Shown: positions 45,769 through 54,305 of the stretch, piece after piece | How the letters are laid out: each line of letters opens with the position of its first letter | Numbering within the stretch: position 1 is the first letter of the stretch | Source of the DNA: an uncultured Paracoccaceae bacterium | GTDB lineage: Bacteria; Pseudomonadota; Alphaproteobacteria; Rhodobacterales; Rhodobacteraceae | Assembly (NCBI GenBank): GCA_934500835.1 | Contig: CAKSTR010000008.1 | Span: forward strand, 129,238 to 193,237 | Length of the DNA: 64,000 nt | Reading direction: 5' to 3' | Notes under the pieces: model-generated | Told to the model about the DNA's origin: nothing | Databases searched by the model: none | The model's input: only the letters and a program-made list of their open reading frames with translations | Made by a program: the position numbers and the translations under genes

Positions 45769-46329
45769 TCACGGGATGTGATTGATCCGGTGAACCGAAG
45801 GCACGGGGCCAAGATCCAGCCGGGTGACGGAGAGGTTGTCGATCCGGTGGCTCATCGCCGCTTTTGGCGAAAGGCCGCCCGCGATCTGGATGGCCGCGAC
45901 GATCACGCCGAAATGCGCGACGACGATGGCCTCCTCCAGCGCGGCAAGACGGACAAGCGCCTGGGCCACGCGGGCGGCCAATTCGTCCCAGCATTCGCCC
46001 TCCGGGGCGCAAACCGGACCCGGCTCTTCCCAGAACCGGCGGGCGAGGGCGGGGTCTTCGGCCTCGGCCTCGGCCCAGCTGCGGCCTTCCCAGCGGCCGA
46101 AGTTCAATTCGCGCAAGGCGGGATCGTGGGGCAGGCGGGGCCGGGCCGACAGGCGATCCGCCGTCGCCACCGCCCGCACCAGATCGGAGGAGATGACCGG
46201 GGCCGCGGGCAGATGGGCATCGAGCCGGCTCAGGGCAGCCGTGTCGGAAAGGTCGGCAGGCAGATCGGTCCAGCCGACCATTGCCCTTGCATGGGTCGGG
46301 CCGTGACGGACCAGCCAGAGCCGGGTCAT
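45769..46329 (-). CDS. Histidine phosphatase family protein (likely alpha-ribazole phosphatase)
   Basis: A 186-residue phosphoglycerate-mutase-like phosphatase. Catalytic RHG is in LWLVRHGPTHA near the N-terminus; ELNFGRWEGRSWAE carries the acidic residue and VVAHFGVI the second His. CobC/CobZ enzymes of this family dephosphorylate alpha-ribazole phosphate in cobalamin synthesis. The ATGA overlap with cobU upstream supports that role. Confidence 0.84.
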   Translation of the reverse strand: MTRLWLVRHGPTHARAMVGWTDLPADLSDTAALSRLDAHLPAAPVISSDLVRAVATADRLSARPRLPHDPALRELNFGRWEGRSWAEAEAEDPALARRFWEEPGPVCAPEGECWDELAARVAQALVRLAALEEAIVVAHFGVIVAAIQIAGGLSPKAAMSHRIDNLSVTRLDLGPVPSVHRINHIP

Positions 46330-46880
46330 GGCAGCGCGCCCTTCAGCACCAGCGGCAACCCTGCCGCCACCAGCACCGCCAGCCCGGCCTGTGCGGCGAT
46401 CTGCTGGTTCAGCCGCCCCTGCTCGTCGCGGAACCGGCGCGACAGGGGATCGCCGGGGACGATGCCCCAGCCGACCTCGTTGGTGACGCAGATCACCTGC
46501 GCGGGGCAGGCGGTCAGGGCGCTGGTCAGGCGTGCGACTTCGGCCGGCAGGTCGTGTCCGGCCAGAAGGTGATTGGTCAGCCACAGCGTCAGGCAATCGA
46601 CCAGCACGACCTCGGCCGGCTGCGCCAGCGCCAGGGCGCCGGCAAGGTCCAGCGGCGCCTCGACCGTCAGCCAGTCTGCCCCCCGCTGTGCGCGGTGATG
46701 GTCGATGCGTTCCTGCATCTCGGCATCGAAAGCCTGGGCGGTGGCGATATAGCGGCGGGGCCGGCCACAGCCCCGGGCCAGACCTTCGGCAAAGCCGGAT
46801 TTGCCGGAGCGCGCGCCGCCGGTCACAAGGGTCAGTCGGGGCAATGCGGTGGGCAAGGCGGCCTCGGGGTTGCGGATCAT
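46326..46880 (-). CDS. cobU: Bifunctional adenosylcobinamide kinase / adenosylcobinamide-phosphate guanylyltransferase
   Basis: A 184-residue P-loop enzyme acting late in coenzyme B12 assembly. Walker A is GGARSGKSGFAE. The guanylylated His region is DHHRAQRGADW. VLVDCLTLWLTNHL and VTNEVGWGIVPGDPLSRRFRD are diagnostic. Stop and start overlap the histidine phosphatase gene by four bases. No cobalamin riboswitch was recognised upstream (only 84 bp to the divergent gene). Confidence 0.93.
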   Translation of the reverse strand: MIRNPEAALPTALPRLTLVTGGARSGKSGFAEGLARGCGRPRRYIATAQAFDAEMQERIDHHRAQRGADWLTVEAPLDLAGALALAQPAEVVLVDCLTLWLTNHLLAGHDLPAEVARLTSALTACPAQVICVTNEVGWGIVPGDPLSRRFRDEQGRLNQQIAAQAGLAVLVAAGLPLVLKGALP

Positions 46881-46964
46881 CGGGGTATAGCGGTGCAGGG
46901 CCAAGGGGCGAAAGGGGCGATTGCGGCTTGAGCCTGCAACCCGCCGCGTGCATGACTGCGCCGC

Positions 46965-47750
46965 ATGGGAAAACTGATTGCCGTTGTGCTGACCGTGCTG
47001 GCCTGCCCCGCACTGGCCGGGGTGACGCCTCCGCCGGGGATCGACGTCTACGTTCTGGGCGAGGTGCATGACAATCCGGCGCATCATGCCGAACAGGCCC
47101 GGCTGACCGCGCTGATCGTGCCGAAAACGGTGGTCTGGGAAATGCTGACGCCCGAACAGGCCGAGGACATTCGGGACGTGGACCGGGCGGATCTTGCTGC
47201 GATGGCCGTGGCGCTGGACTGGGAAAACGCGGGCTGGCCGGATTTCGCCATGTATCATCCGATCTTCGTTGCGGCCGGCGAGGCAGAGCATCTTGGCGCC
47301 ACCGTGCCGCGCGCCGATCTGCGCGAGGCGATCGAAGAGGGAGCGGAGGCCGCCCTTGGCAGCAAGGCGAAGGGCTGGCCGATGGGGCCGCTGGACCCGG
47401 CCGTGCAGGAAGCACGCGAGGAAGAGCAGCGCATCGCCCATTGCAGCGCGCTGCCCGAGGCGATGCTGGCCGGCATGGTCGAGGCGCAAAGGATGCGCGA
47501 CTGGTCTCTGGCCCAGCTGGCGGTGGCGGCGATCGAGGCGGGAGACGGGCCGGTGGTGATCATCACCGGCTCGGGCCATGCGCGGCGCGACTGGGGGGTG
47601 CCGGCGCTGATCGCGGCGGCGCATCCTGGGCTGAAGGTCTGGTCTCTGGGCCAGTCCGAGGGTCTGCCCGAAGCGGATGCGCCCTATGACGCGGTGGAAA
47701 CCGCCCCCGCCCCCGCGCGCGACGACCCCTGTCGCGCCTTCTCCGGCTAG
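46965..47750 (+). CDS. ChaN-like (DUF399) heme-uptake-related protein
   Basis: A 261-residue exported protein with signal peptide MGKLIAVVLTVLACPALAG. The DUF399/ChaN signature GEVHDNPAHHAEQARLT and the C-terminal VIITGSGHARRDWGVP are present. Campylobacter ChaN binds heme and is linked to iron uptake. An Ala/Pro-rich tail follows. It diverges from cobU with 84 bp between, and a terminator follows 2 bp after the stop. Confidence 0.85.
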   Translation: MGKLIAVVLTVLACPALAGVTPPPGIDVYVLGEVHDNPAHHAEQARLTALIVPKTVVWEMLTPEQAEDIRDVDRADLAAMAVALDWENAGWPDFAMYHPIFVAAGEAEHLGATVPRADLREAIEEGAEAALGSKAKGWPMGPLDPAVQEAREEEQRIAHCSALPEAMLAGMVEAQRMRDWSLAQLAVAAIEAGDGPVVIITGSGHARRDWGVPALIAAAHPGLKVWSLGQSEGLPEADAPYDAVETAPAPARDDPCRAFSG

Positions 47751-47752
47751 CA

Positions 47753-47773
47753 CCGATTTTCGACGAAAATCGG
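47753..47773. terminator. Intrinsic terminator hairpin after the ChaN-like gene
   Basis: CCGATTTTCG (47753-47762), A, CGAAAATCGG (47764-47773): a perfect 10-bp stem starting 2 bp after the stop. The TTTT and AAAA are inside the stem. It is the clearest member of a hairpin family also seen at 52443-52469. Confidence 0.65.
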
Positions 47774-47943
47774 GCACCCTGCTGGACCCGCTGCGCGGTG
47801 CGACTGCCGCAGGTCGGTCCGGGCCTTGCGACAGGGGCGACGCCAGAGCCGGGGCTGTGGCCGCAGGGCTGAGGATCGTGGAGAGCTGCGGTTGAGTTTG
47901 GCTTTGGCCCGGCCTAACCTTCGCGCCAAAGAAGAGGTGCGGG

Positions 47944-49140
47944 ATGCTGGCCGGGAAACGGGTGCTTCTGATCATCGGCGGCGGGATCGCGGCCTATAAG
48001 GCGCTGGACCTGATCCGGCGGCTGCGCGAGCGGGGCGCCTCGGTGCGGGCGGTGATGACGGCCGCGGCGCAGGAGTTCGTCACGCCGTTGTCCGTGGGCG
48101 CGCTGACGGCGGATCATGTTTTCACCGATATCTTCGACCGGCAGGATGAGCAGGACGTAGGCCACATCCGCCTGTCGCGCGAGGCCGATCTGATCGTGGT
48201 GGCCCCGGCCACCGCCGATCTGATGGCCAAGCTGGCCAATGGGTTGGCGGGGGACCTGGCCTCGGCCGTGCTGCTGGCGACCGACAAGCCGGTGCTGATG
48301 GCCCCGGCGATGAACCCGGCGATGTGGGGGCATGCGGCGACGCGGCGCAACCATGCGCAACTGCTGGCGGATGGGCTGCGCTTCATCGGTCCCAACCGCG
48401 GCGAGATGGCCGAAAGCGGCGAGGCGGGGGTGGGCCGGATGGCCGAGCCTCTGGACATCGTCGCGGCGGTGGAGGCGGCTTTGACCTCGGGTCCGTTGCA
48501 GGGCAAGCATGTGCTGGTGACTTCGGGGCCGACGCATGAACCCATTGATCCGGTGCGCTATATCGCCAACCGGTCGTCGGGGGCGCAGGGGACGGCGCTG
48601 GCGGCGGCGCTGCGCGATCTGGGGGCCAGGGTGACTTTCGTCACCGGCCCGGCCCTTGTTCCGCCGCCGTCGGGGGTGGAGGTGGTGCAGGTCGAGACCG
48701 CGGCCGAGATGCTGGCGGCGGTTCAGGCGGCGCTGCCCGCCGATGCGGCGGTGATGGCGGCGGCGGTTGCGGATTGGCGGGTGGCCAATCGCGGGGCGCA
48801 GAAGATGAAGAAGGATGCCTCGGGCCACGCGCCCGCGCTGGAATTCGCCGAGAACCCGGACATTCTGGCCACGGTGTCCAGGGGCGAAAACCGCCCCCGG
48901 CTGGTGGTGGGCTTTGCGGCCGAAACCGAGAAGGTGGTGGAACATGCCACCGCCAAGCGTGCCCGCAAGGGCTGTGACTGGATCGTGGCCAATGATGTCT
49001 CGCCCTCGACCGGCATCATGGGCGGGGTCGAGAATGCGGTGGTGATCATCAACGCCGAGGGCGCCGAAAGCTGGCCGCGGATGGGCAAGGACGAGGTGGC
49101 CCGGCGGCTGGCCGCGAAAATTGCCGACGCCCTGGCATGA
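47944..49140 (+). CDS. coaBC: Bifunctional phosphopantothenoylcysteine decarboxylase / phosphopantothenate-cysteine ligase
   Basis: A 398-residue enzyme of coenzyme A synthesis. The FMN-dependent CoaC half (about 1-175) has LIIGGGIAAYKALDLIRRL, the HIRLSREADLIVVAPATAD segment and PAMNPAMW. The CoaB half has VLVTSGPTHEPIDPVRYIAN, the KMKKD motif (after NRGAQ) and the VGFAAETE ligand region. Length is normal. It opens a coaBC-dut-moeB run. Confidence 0.95.
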   Translation: MLAGKRVLLIIGGGIAAYKALDLIRRLRERGASVRAVMTAAAQEFVTPLSVGALTADHVFTDIFDRQDEQDVGHIRLSREADLIVVAPATADLMAKLANGLAGDLASAVLLATDKPVLMAPAMNPAMWGHAATRRNHAQLLADGLRFIGPNRGEMAESGEAGVGRMAEPLDIVAAVEAALTSGPLQGKHVLVTSGPTHEPIDPVRYIANRSSGAQGTALAAALRDLGARVTFVTGPALVPPPSGVEVVQVETAAEMLAAVQAALPADAAVMAAAVADWRVANRGAQKMKKDASGHAPALEFAENPDILATVSRGENRPRLVVGFAAETEKVVEHATAKRARKGCDWIVANDVSPSTGIMGGVENAVVIINAEGAESWPRMGKDEVARRLAAKIADALA

Positions 49141-49195
49141 GGCTGGGGGCGGAGCCTCTGGCGGGGATGGTTGAAGACAGATGAAAGGGGATCGG

Positions 49196-49675
49196 ATGCG
49201 TCCGGTGATTGCGGTTCTGTGGGAGGATTGGGCGGACCGGTCCCTGCCCTTGCCGGCCTATCAGACGGCGGGGGCGGCGGGGGCCGATCTCTGCGCCAAC
49301 TTCGCGCCGGACCGGCGGGACGAGGGGCTGACCCTGCAGCCGATGCAGCGGGCCATCTGCCCGACCGGGATCCGGGTGGCGATCCCCGACGGGTTCGAGA
49401 TGCAGATCAGGCCGCGCTCCGGCCTTGCGACGAAGCACGGGATCAGCCTGCCCAATACGCCGGGCACCATCGATTCCGATTATCGCGGGCCTCTGGGCGT
49501 GGCTTTGGTGAACCTCGGGGCGGAACCCTATACCATCCGTCATGGCGACCGGGTGGCGCAGGCCGTGGTGGCGCCGGTGGTGCAGGCCGGGTTCGCGGTG
49601 GTCGAGGCGCTGGACCAGACCGGACGGGGTGAGGGGGGCTTTGGCTCCACCGGCTTCACGGCAAGGGGCAAATGA
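49196..49675 (+). CDS. dut: Deoxyuridine 5'-triphosphate nucleotidohydrolase
   Basis: A 159-residue trimeric dUTPase keeping uracil out of DNA. All five motifs show: TAGAAGADLCA, RPRSGLATKHG, NTPGTIDSDYRG, RVAQAVVAPV and GEGGFGSTGF. ATG 49196 has AAGGGG five bases upstream; Met 49181 is the alternative. It overlaps the next gene by ATGA. Confidence 0.95.
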   Translation: MRPVIAVLWEDWADRSLPLPAYQTAGAAGADLCANFAPDRRDEGLTLQPMQRAICPTGIRVAIPDGFEMQIRPRSGLATKHGISLPNTPGTIDSDYRGPLGVALVNLGAEPYTIRHGDRVAQAVVAPVVQAGFAVVEALDQTGRGEGGFGSTGFTARGK

Positions 49676-50718
49676 TCGGGCTGATCGTCTTTGCGGCGAT
49701 CTGGGCCATCGGGCTGTGGCGCCGGGTCGGGGCCGGGCTTCTGTGGGCACTGTCCGGCCTCTGGTGGCTGGTGCTGATGGCGGCCCATTCGCCTTGGCTT
49801 GGTGCGGGCGGGTTGGCCCGGGTAACAGGGGGTAATCTGCAGGCCTGGGGGCTGCTCGGCCTGCTGGCAGGTCTGGCAGGTCTTTACGGTCTGGCCCTGC
49901 GCGTGGTCCGGGCGAAGGCCCGCAAGCCTGATGCGCCGCAAACCGTGCCGGCGGGCAGCTTTTCCGAGGCCGAACTGAACCGCTATGCCCGCCATATCCT
50001 TCTGCGCGAGATCGGCGGGCCGGGGCAGAAGCGGCTGAAGGAGGCGAAGGTTCTGGTCGTCGGCGCGGGGGGGCTTGGGTCTCCGGCCTTGCTGTATCTG
50101 GCCGCATGCGGGGTGGGGACGATCGGGGTGATCGACCCGGATGTGGTCGAAGCCTCGAACCTGCAGCGGCAGGTGATCCATACCGATGCACGGATCGGGC
50201 AGCCCAAGGTGTTCTCGGCCGAGGTGGCGATGAAGGCGCTGAACCCGTTCATCGCGGTCAGGCCCTATCACCGCAGCCTTGACGACGGCATCGCGGCGGA
50301 ACTGATCGCCGACTATGACATCGTGCTGGACGGCACCGACAATTTCGACACGCGCGAGCGGGTCAACCGCGCCTGCGCCCAGGCCGGCAAGCCCCTGGTT
50401 GCGGGCGCCCTGACACAGTGGGAGGGGCAGCTGTCGGTCTGGGACCCCGCGGGCGGCGCGCCCTGTTGTGCCTGCGTCTTCCCGACCCGTCCCGCCCCCG
50501 GCATGGTGCCGACCTGCGCCGAGGCCGGCGTCGCCGCACCCTTGCCCGGCATCATCGGCGCGATGATGGCGGCCGAGACGGTGAAGCTGATCACCGGGGC
50601 CGGGCAGCCCCTGCGCGGGCGGCTGATGATCCACGACATGCTTCACGCCGAGACGCGGGTGATCGGCGTGAAGCGGCGGGCGGATTGCCCGGTCTGCGGG
50701 TCTATTCCGTCGCGGTGA
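49672..50718 (+). CDS. HesA/MoeB/ThiF-family adenylyltransferase with N-terminal membrane anchor
   Basis: A 348-residue E1-like protein. Residues 1-80 have two or three hydrophobic membrane segments; the MoeB/ThiF domain begins near 97 (ELNRYARHILLREIGGPGQK). ATP site is VVGAGGLGSPALLYLA with DPDVVEASNLQRQVI; the thioester Cys lies in VPTCAEAGV. Zinc ligands CxxC (CCAC, CPVC) are retained. It should adenylate a sulfur-carrier C-terminus (MoaD/ThiS-like). The fused anchor is unusual compared with E. coli MoeB. It overlaps dut by ATGA and the convergent EEP gene by 17 bp. Confidence 0.88.
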   Translation: MIGLIVFAAIWAIGLWRRVGAGLLWALSGLWWLVLMAAHSPWLGAGGLARVTGGNLQAWGLLGLLAGLAGLYGLALRVVRAKARKPDAPQTVPAGSFSEAELNRYARHILLREIGGPGQKRLKEAKVLVVGAGGLGSPALLYLAACGVGTIGVIDPDVVEASNLQRQVIHTDARIGQPKVFSAEVAMKALNPFIAVRPYHRSLDDGIAAELIADYDIVLDGTDNFDTRERVNRACAQAGKPLVAGALTQWEGQLSVWDPAGGAPCCACVFPTRPAPGMVPTCAEAGVAAPLPGIIGAMMAAETVKLITGAGQPLRGRLMIHDMLHAETRVIGVKRRADCPVCGSIPSR

Positions 50719-52213
50719 AGGGCGTCTCGGCCAGCACGACATAGTGGTCGTCCGACATCAGCCGCAGGACGTAATCTCCGGGGGCCAGCGTGTCGTAGTA
50801 AAGGTCTGGCGTCAGCTCCATCGAGCCGTCCAGAACGGCCCCGGTATAGGCGAAGGCCAGGTAGTTGTAGACATTGGGGTCACCCGCCGCAAAGACCCCG
50901 ATCCAGTCGTATTTCAGCCCCGGCGCACCGGACCAGCTGACCACCATCGGATCGCCGGTTTTCACCGTGCTGCTGGCGACCGAGATTGCGGGCCTGCCCC
51001 CGTCGGCCAGCACCGAGAACCGGGTGCGGCCCCGCTCGGCGCCGTTGGAGTCGATCAGCACGGCATCCCAGGGGCCGGGCGTCAGACCAAGGGTCGACAG
51101 GCGGAAGGCACGGTTCCATGTGGCGGTCAGCCCTTCGACCGATGTCACGATGTCCTTGGCCGCATCCCCTCCGCGCGGCACGATCCACACGCCCCAGCCG
51201 GCATCGCCGGGCAGATAGCCGCGGACAAGGAAGGTGCCGCCTTCGGCCACCAGACGCGGCTCGACGGCAATCATCGCAGGCGCTGCAACCGGGGTCACGC
51301 TCAGGTCCACGATCACGGCGCGATGGTCCGAGGGCCAGGGCGCAAAGCTGCGGTCCACATCGGGGTTGCCGGGTTCGCCCCAGATCTCGGCCCCCCGCAC
51401 GGTGGCATTGGCGGCAAAGACATAGTCGATGCGGTCCATCCGTTCCCCCTCGACCTGCACCGGCCAGGGGAAGCCGGGCGAATAGGTCAGGCCGGGGCGC
51501 GCCACCGGATCGGGGTGCGCCGTGCGGAAGGCATCGGCAAAGCCCGCCGCCTCCATCCGCGCCGTCACGGGCCAGGCGATGGCTTCGGTCTGCTGCGGAC
51601 GGCTGCCTTTCGCGGCCTCGGTCCAGTCCAGATGCGAGGGCGTGTTGAAATCGCCGGTCACGACGACCGGAGTGCCCGATTTGATCAAAGGCTCCATGCC
51701 GGCGACATAGGCCTCGATCTCGGGCATGCGGGCCAGGGCTTCGGCTTCGACCGCCTCGGCGGGGGTCGCGCCGTCGCGCAACAACTCCGGCCCGTAGGAG
51801 TCAGAGGACAGATGCAGGTTGCCAAGGGCGATGACCTGCCCCGGGGCCACCATGGCCCAGACCTGCGGCGCGTCCGAGTCCAGCGCCGCCAGGGGATAGG
51901 GCGCCTGCCCGGTCTCGGTCCGCTCGCCCAGCTTGGGGTCGAACAGGGGGACACGGCTGATGATGTGGCGGCGCAGATCGACGTAAGGATAGCCGGCGGC
52001 GGCGGCGATGATGGCGGTCTGGCCGTCGGGTTCCTGCAGGGACACGATGTCGGCATCCGCCTCGCGGATGATCTCGATCAGCTGCGGTTGGCTGACCTGC
52101 ACGCCGCCATACCAGATGTTGAAACTCATCACCCTCAGATCGACGGCGTCATCCGCATGGGCGGGCAGGGCAAGAAGCGCGGCGAGGGGTGCGGCAAGGA
52201 CGGATCGGGTCAT
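50702..52213 (-). CDS. Exported endonuclease/exonuclease/phosphatase-family protein
   Basis: A 503-residue protein. A signal peptide (about 1-21, ending LPAHA) precedes an EEP domain with RVMSFNIWYGG, DADIVSLQEPDG, VVVTGDFNTPSHLDW and the terminal FAPWPSDHRAVIVDL, which hold the catalytic Asn, Glu, Asp and His. A C-terminal beta-rich domain (about 310-503) resembles a fibronectin/Ig-like module. Substrate could be phospholipid, sugar phosphate or nucleic acid. Its 3' end overlaps the moeB-like gene. Confidence 0.84.
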   Translation of the reverse strand: MTRSVLAAPLAALLALPAHADDAVDLRVMSFNIWYGGVQVSQPQLIEIIREADADIVSLQEPDGQTAIIAAAAGYPYVDLRRHIISRVPLFDPKLGERTETGQAPYPLAALDSDAPQVWAMVAPGQVIALGNLHLSSDSYGPELLRDGATPAEAVEAEALARMPEIEAYVAGMEPLIKSGTPVVVTGDFNTPSHLDWTEAAKGSRPQQTEAIAWPVTARMEAAGFADAFRTAHPDPVARPGLTYSPGFPWPVQVEGERMDRIDYVFAANATVRGAEIWGEPGNPDVDRSFAPWPSDHRAVIVDLSVTPVAAPAMIAVEPRLVAEGGTFLVRGYLPGDAGWGVWIVPRGGDAAKDIVTSVEGLTATWNRAFRLSTLGLTPGPWDAVLIDSNGAERGRTRFSVLADGGRPAISVASSTVKTGDPMVVSWSGAPGLKYDWIGVFAAGDPNVYNYLAFAYTGAVLDGSMELTPDLYYDTLAPGDYVLRLMSDDHYVVLAETPFTATE

Positions 52214-52442
52214 TTGCGTCTCCGGTGCTGTCGATGACAGAGTGGCGGCGGAAATCCGGTATGAAAAGAGCGTTGATGGTTCGATTTCTGCTGTATGGGG
52301 TAGCTGCCACCGGTATCACGCCGATGACGCAGGCCGGCGCTGTCGCCTGGGGTGTGGCGCTGGCGGTCGAGGACGGCGGCTGGGTTTGCGCGTGTCGCGG
52401 CATCACGACCAAATCCCCGTCCGGCTGTGACGCCGGACAGGG

Positions 52443-52469
52443 GCCCGATTTTTCGCCGAAAAATCGGGC
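52443..52469. terminator. Bidirectional terminator hairpin
   Basis: GCCCGATTTTTC (52443-52454), GCC, GAAAAATCGGGC (52458-52469): a 12-bp perfect stem lying 4 bp from the stop of the minus-strand dioxygenase. Same pattern as 47753-47773. The 229 bp between it and the EEP gene start (52214-52442) hold no clear gene. Confidence 0.68.
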
Positions 52470-52472
52470 GCT

Positions 52473-53270
52473 TCAGCCGAAGCGGTAGCTTGAGGCGGTG
52501 ACACCGCCGAAAAGGTCCGTGTCGTGATAGACCCTGGTGGCCACTTCGGTCTCGGCGGCGCCGAGGGCGGCGAAGACCGGCAGGAAATGGTCCTCCTCGG
52601 CATGGGAGACTCGGGCATAGGGCGCCTCTTCCCAGTTCAGCAGCTTCTCGGTCCGCTCGGCCGGCGGCAGGGCCAGAACATCGCCCAGCCAGGCGTCGAA
52701 GGCCTCGGACGGCACCTTGGCGCCCGGTCCGAAAAGCTTCAGGTTGTGGTAGCTGAGGCCAGATCCGAGGATCAGCACGCCTTCATCCCGCAGGGGGGCC
52801 AGCGCACGGCCAAGCGCCAGATGCTCGGCCGGCGAATAGCCTTTGCGCAGCGAGATCTGGAACAGCGGCACCGATGCGTCGGGATACATCACATAGGCCG
52901 GCACGAAGGTGCCATGGTCATAGCCCTGCCTGTCGTCCAGCCGGACCGGCAGGCCGGCGGCGGCGATCAGATCGGCGGCCCGCCGCGCGATGTCCGGCGC
53001 GCCGGGGGCCTTGTACTGGATCTGGAACGTATGCGGCGGGAAGCCGTGGTAGTCGTAGACCATCGGCGGATGGGCCGAGGTCATGACGGCAAAGCTGTCA
53101 TCCTCCCAATGGCCCGAGATCATCAGGATCGCCTTCGGGGTTTCCGGCAGATCCTTGACCATCTGCACGAAGCTGGCTTCCAGATTGACGAAGCGGGCGC
53201 GCCAGTCGGGCATCCAGGGCCAGGGGCCGCCACCGTGGCTGATGAAATAGGTGGGCATGCGGGGGGTCAT
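52473..53270 (-). CDS. LigB-type extradiol dioxygenase (DODA-like)
   Basis: A 265-residue class III extradiol dioxygenase: MPTYFISHGGGPWPWMPDW (metal His), ILMISGHWEDDSFAVM, YDYHGFPPHTF, YDHGTFVPAYVMYP and GLSYHNLKLFG supply the expected His/Glu. The 4,5-DOPA dioxygenase/YgiD subgroup opens catecholic rings. Substrate is unknown and no aromatic pathway adjoins. ATG 53270 has GGAGAA six bases upstream. Confidence 0.87.
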   Translation of the reverse strand: MTPRMPTYFISHGGGPWPWMPDWRARFVNLEASFVQMVKDLPETPKAILMISGHWEDDSFAVMTSAHPPMVYDYHGFPPHTFQIQYKAPGAPDIARRAADLIAAAGLPVRLDDRQGYDHGTFVPAYVMYPDASVPLFQISLRKGYSPAEHLALGRALAPLRDEGVLILGSGLSYHNLKLFGPGAKVPSEAFDAWLGDVLALPPAERTEKLLNWEEAPYARVSHAEEDHFLPVFAALGAAETEVATRVYHDTDLFGGVTASSYRFG

Positions 53271-53473
53271 TGCGGTTCTCCATTGCCGGATGACAGGAAG
53301 ATGCGCCCCCTCCGCCGGTCCGGCAATCCGGCAGGGACGGCGGGATATGGTGCGCAGATGCACATGTCGGGCCGGCTCTCCCCATCGCTGCGGCACCGCC
53401 GCATCCCGTCCCGTCTTGCAAGCCGGTCAGCCCTTGCCCATTATCGCGCGCGTATCAAACGGGAGCCTGACCC

Positions 53474-54262
53474 ATGAAACTGACTGCTGCCCTCGGCGCC
53501 GCCGCGCTGACGCTTCTCGCCAGTGTTTCCTTCGCGCAAGAGGTCCCCGACCTCGGCGGCAAGGAGGTCACCGTGGTGACCGAAAACGCCTATCCGCCGC
53601 TTCAGTTCCTGGACAAGGACGGCAATGCCATCGGCTGGGAATATGACGCCATGGCCGAGATCGCCAAGCGGCTGAACATCACCGTGAAATATGAAAACAC
53701 CAGCTGGGACGCCATGATTCCGGCGGTGGCCGAAGGCCAGTATGACCTCGGCATGACCGGCATCACCATCAAGGACGAACGCAAGGAGGCGGTCGATTTC
53801 TCGGACCCCTACATGCGCTCGGAAATGCTGATGATCGTGCGCGGCGACGAGACCCGCTTTACCGATGCGGCCTCGTTCGCGGCGATGCCCGAACTGCTGG
53901 TCTCTGCCCAGCCCGGCACCTCGCCCTTCTATGCCGCCGTCTACGAGATTCTTGACGGCAACGAGGAAAACCCCCGCATCATCAAGTTCGAGACCTTTGG
54001 CGCCGGGCTTGAGGCGCTGAAGGCGGGCGACGTCGACCTGACCCTGTCGGATTCCACCGGGGCCAACGGCTATGTCGGGGCCTCGAACGGTGCGCTGAAG
54101 ATCATCGGCGCGCCGCTTGCGTCGGAAGACTTCGGCTTCATCTTCCCGAAAGGCTCGGATCTGGTCGGCCCGGTCAATGCCGCGATTGCCGCCATGAAGG
54201 CCGACGGCACCATGGACGCCCTGAACCAGAAGTGGTTCGTCGATTACAAGATGGGCGAATGA
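53474..54262 (+). CDS. Polar amino acid-type ABC transporter substrate-binding protein
   Basis: A 262-residue family 3 binding protein with signal peptide ending SVSFA before [28 protein letters not shown] and [20 protein letters not shown] are the standard ligand-binding strands of amino-acid receptors. The Arg of the alpha-carboxylate site (usually T-x-x-R) is seen in TIKDERKE. A hairpin separates it from its permease. Exact amino acid unknown. Confidence 0.87.
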   Translation: MKLTAALGAAALTLLASVSFAQEVPDLGGKEVTVVTENAYPPLQFLDKDGNAIGWEYDAMAEIAKRLNITVKYENTSWDAMIPAVAEGQYDLGMTGITIKDERKEAVDFSDPYMRSEMLMIVRGDETRFTDAASFAAMPELLVSAQPGTSPFYAAVYEILDGNEENPRIIKFETFGAGLEALKAGDVDLTLSDSTGANGYVGASNGALKIIGAPLASEDFGFIFPKGSDLVGPVNAAIAAMKADGTMDALNQKWFVDYKMGE

Positions 54263-54272
54263 GCAGGGCCTG

Positions 54273-54298
54273 TCCCGGGGGCGACGCCGCCCCCGGGA
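54273..54298 (+). terminator. Intercistronic hairpin between binding protein and permease
   Basis: TCCCGGGGGCG (54273-54283), loop ACGC, CGCCCCCGGGA (54288-54298): a perfect 11-bp GC stem ending 7 bp before the permease start. It probably protects or attenuates the message so that binding protein exceeds permease; it also lies over the permease ribosome-site region. Confidence 0.62.
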
Positions 54299-54305
54299 TC
54301 GCCGC

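Noticed and set aside
46881..46964. Looked for a cobalamin riboswitch upstream of cobU
   Set aside because: Only 84 bp separate cobU from the divergent gene, with no B12-box-like sequence or room for the aptamer.
52189..52488. Possible plus-strand ORF of 99 residues between the EEP phosphatase and the dioxygenase
   Set aside because: Its 5' part overlaps the EEP start region and its 3' part is the terminator hairpin; the sequence has no family-like pattern and no ribosome site.
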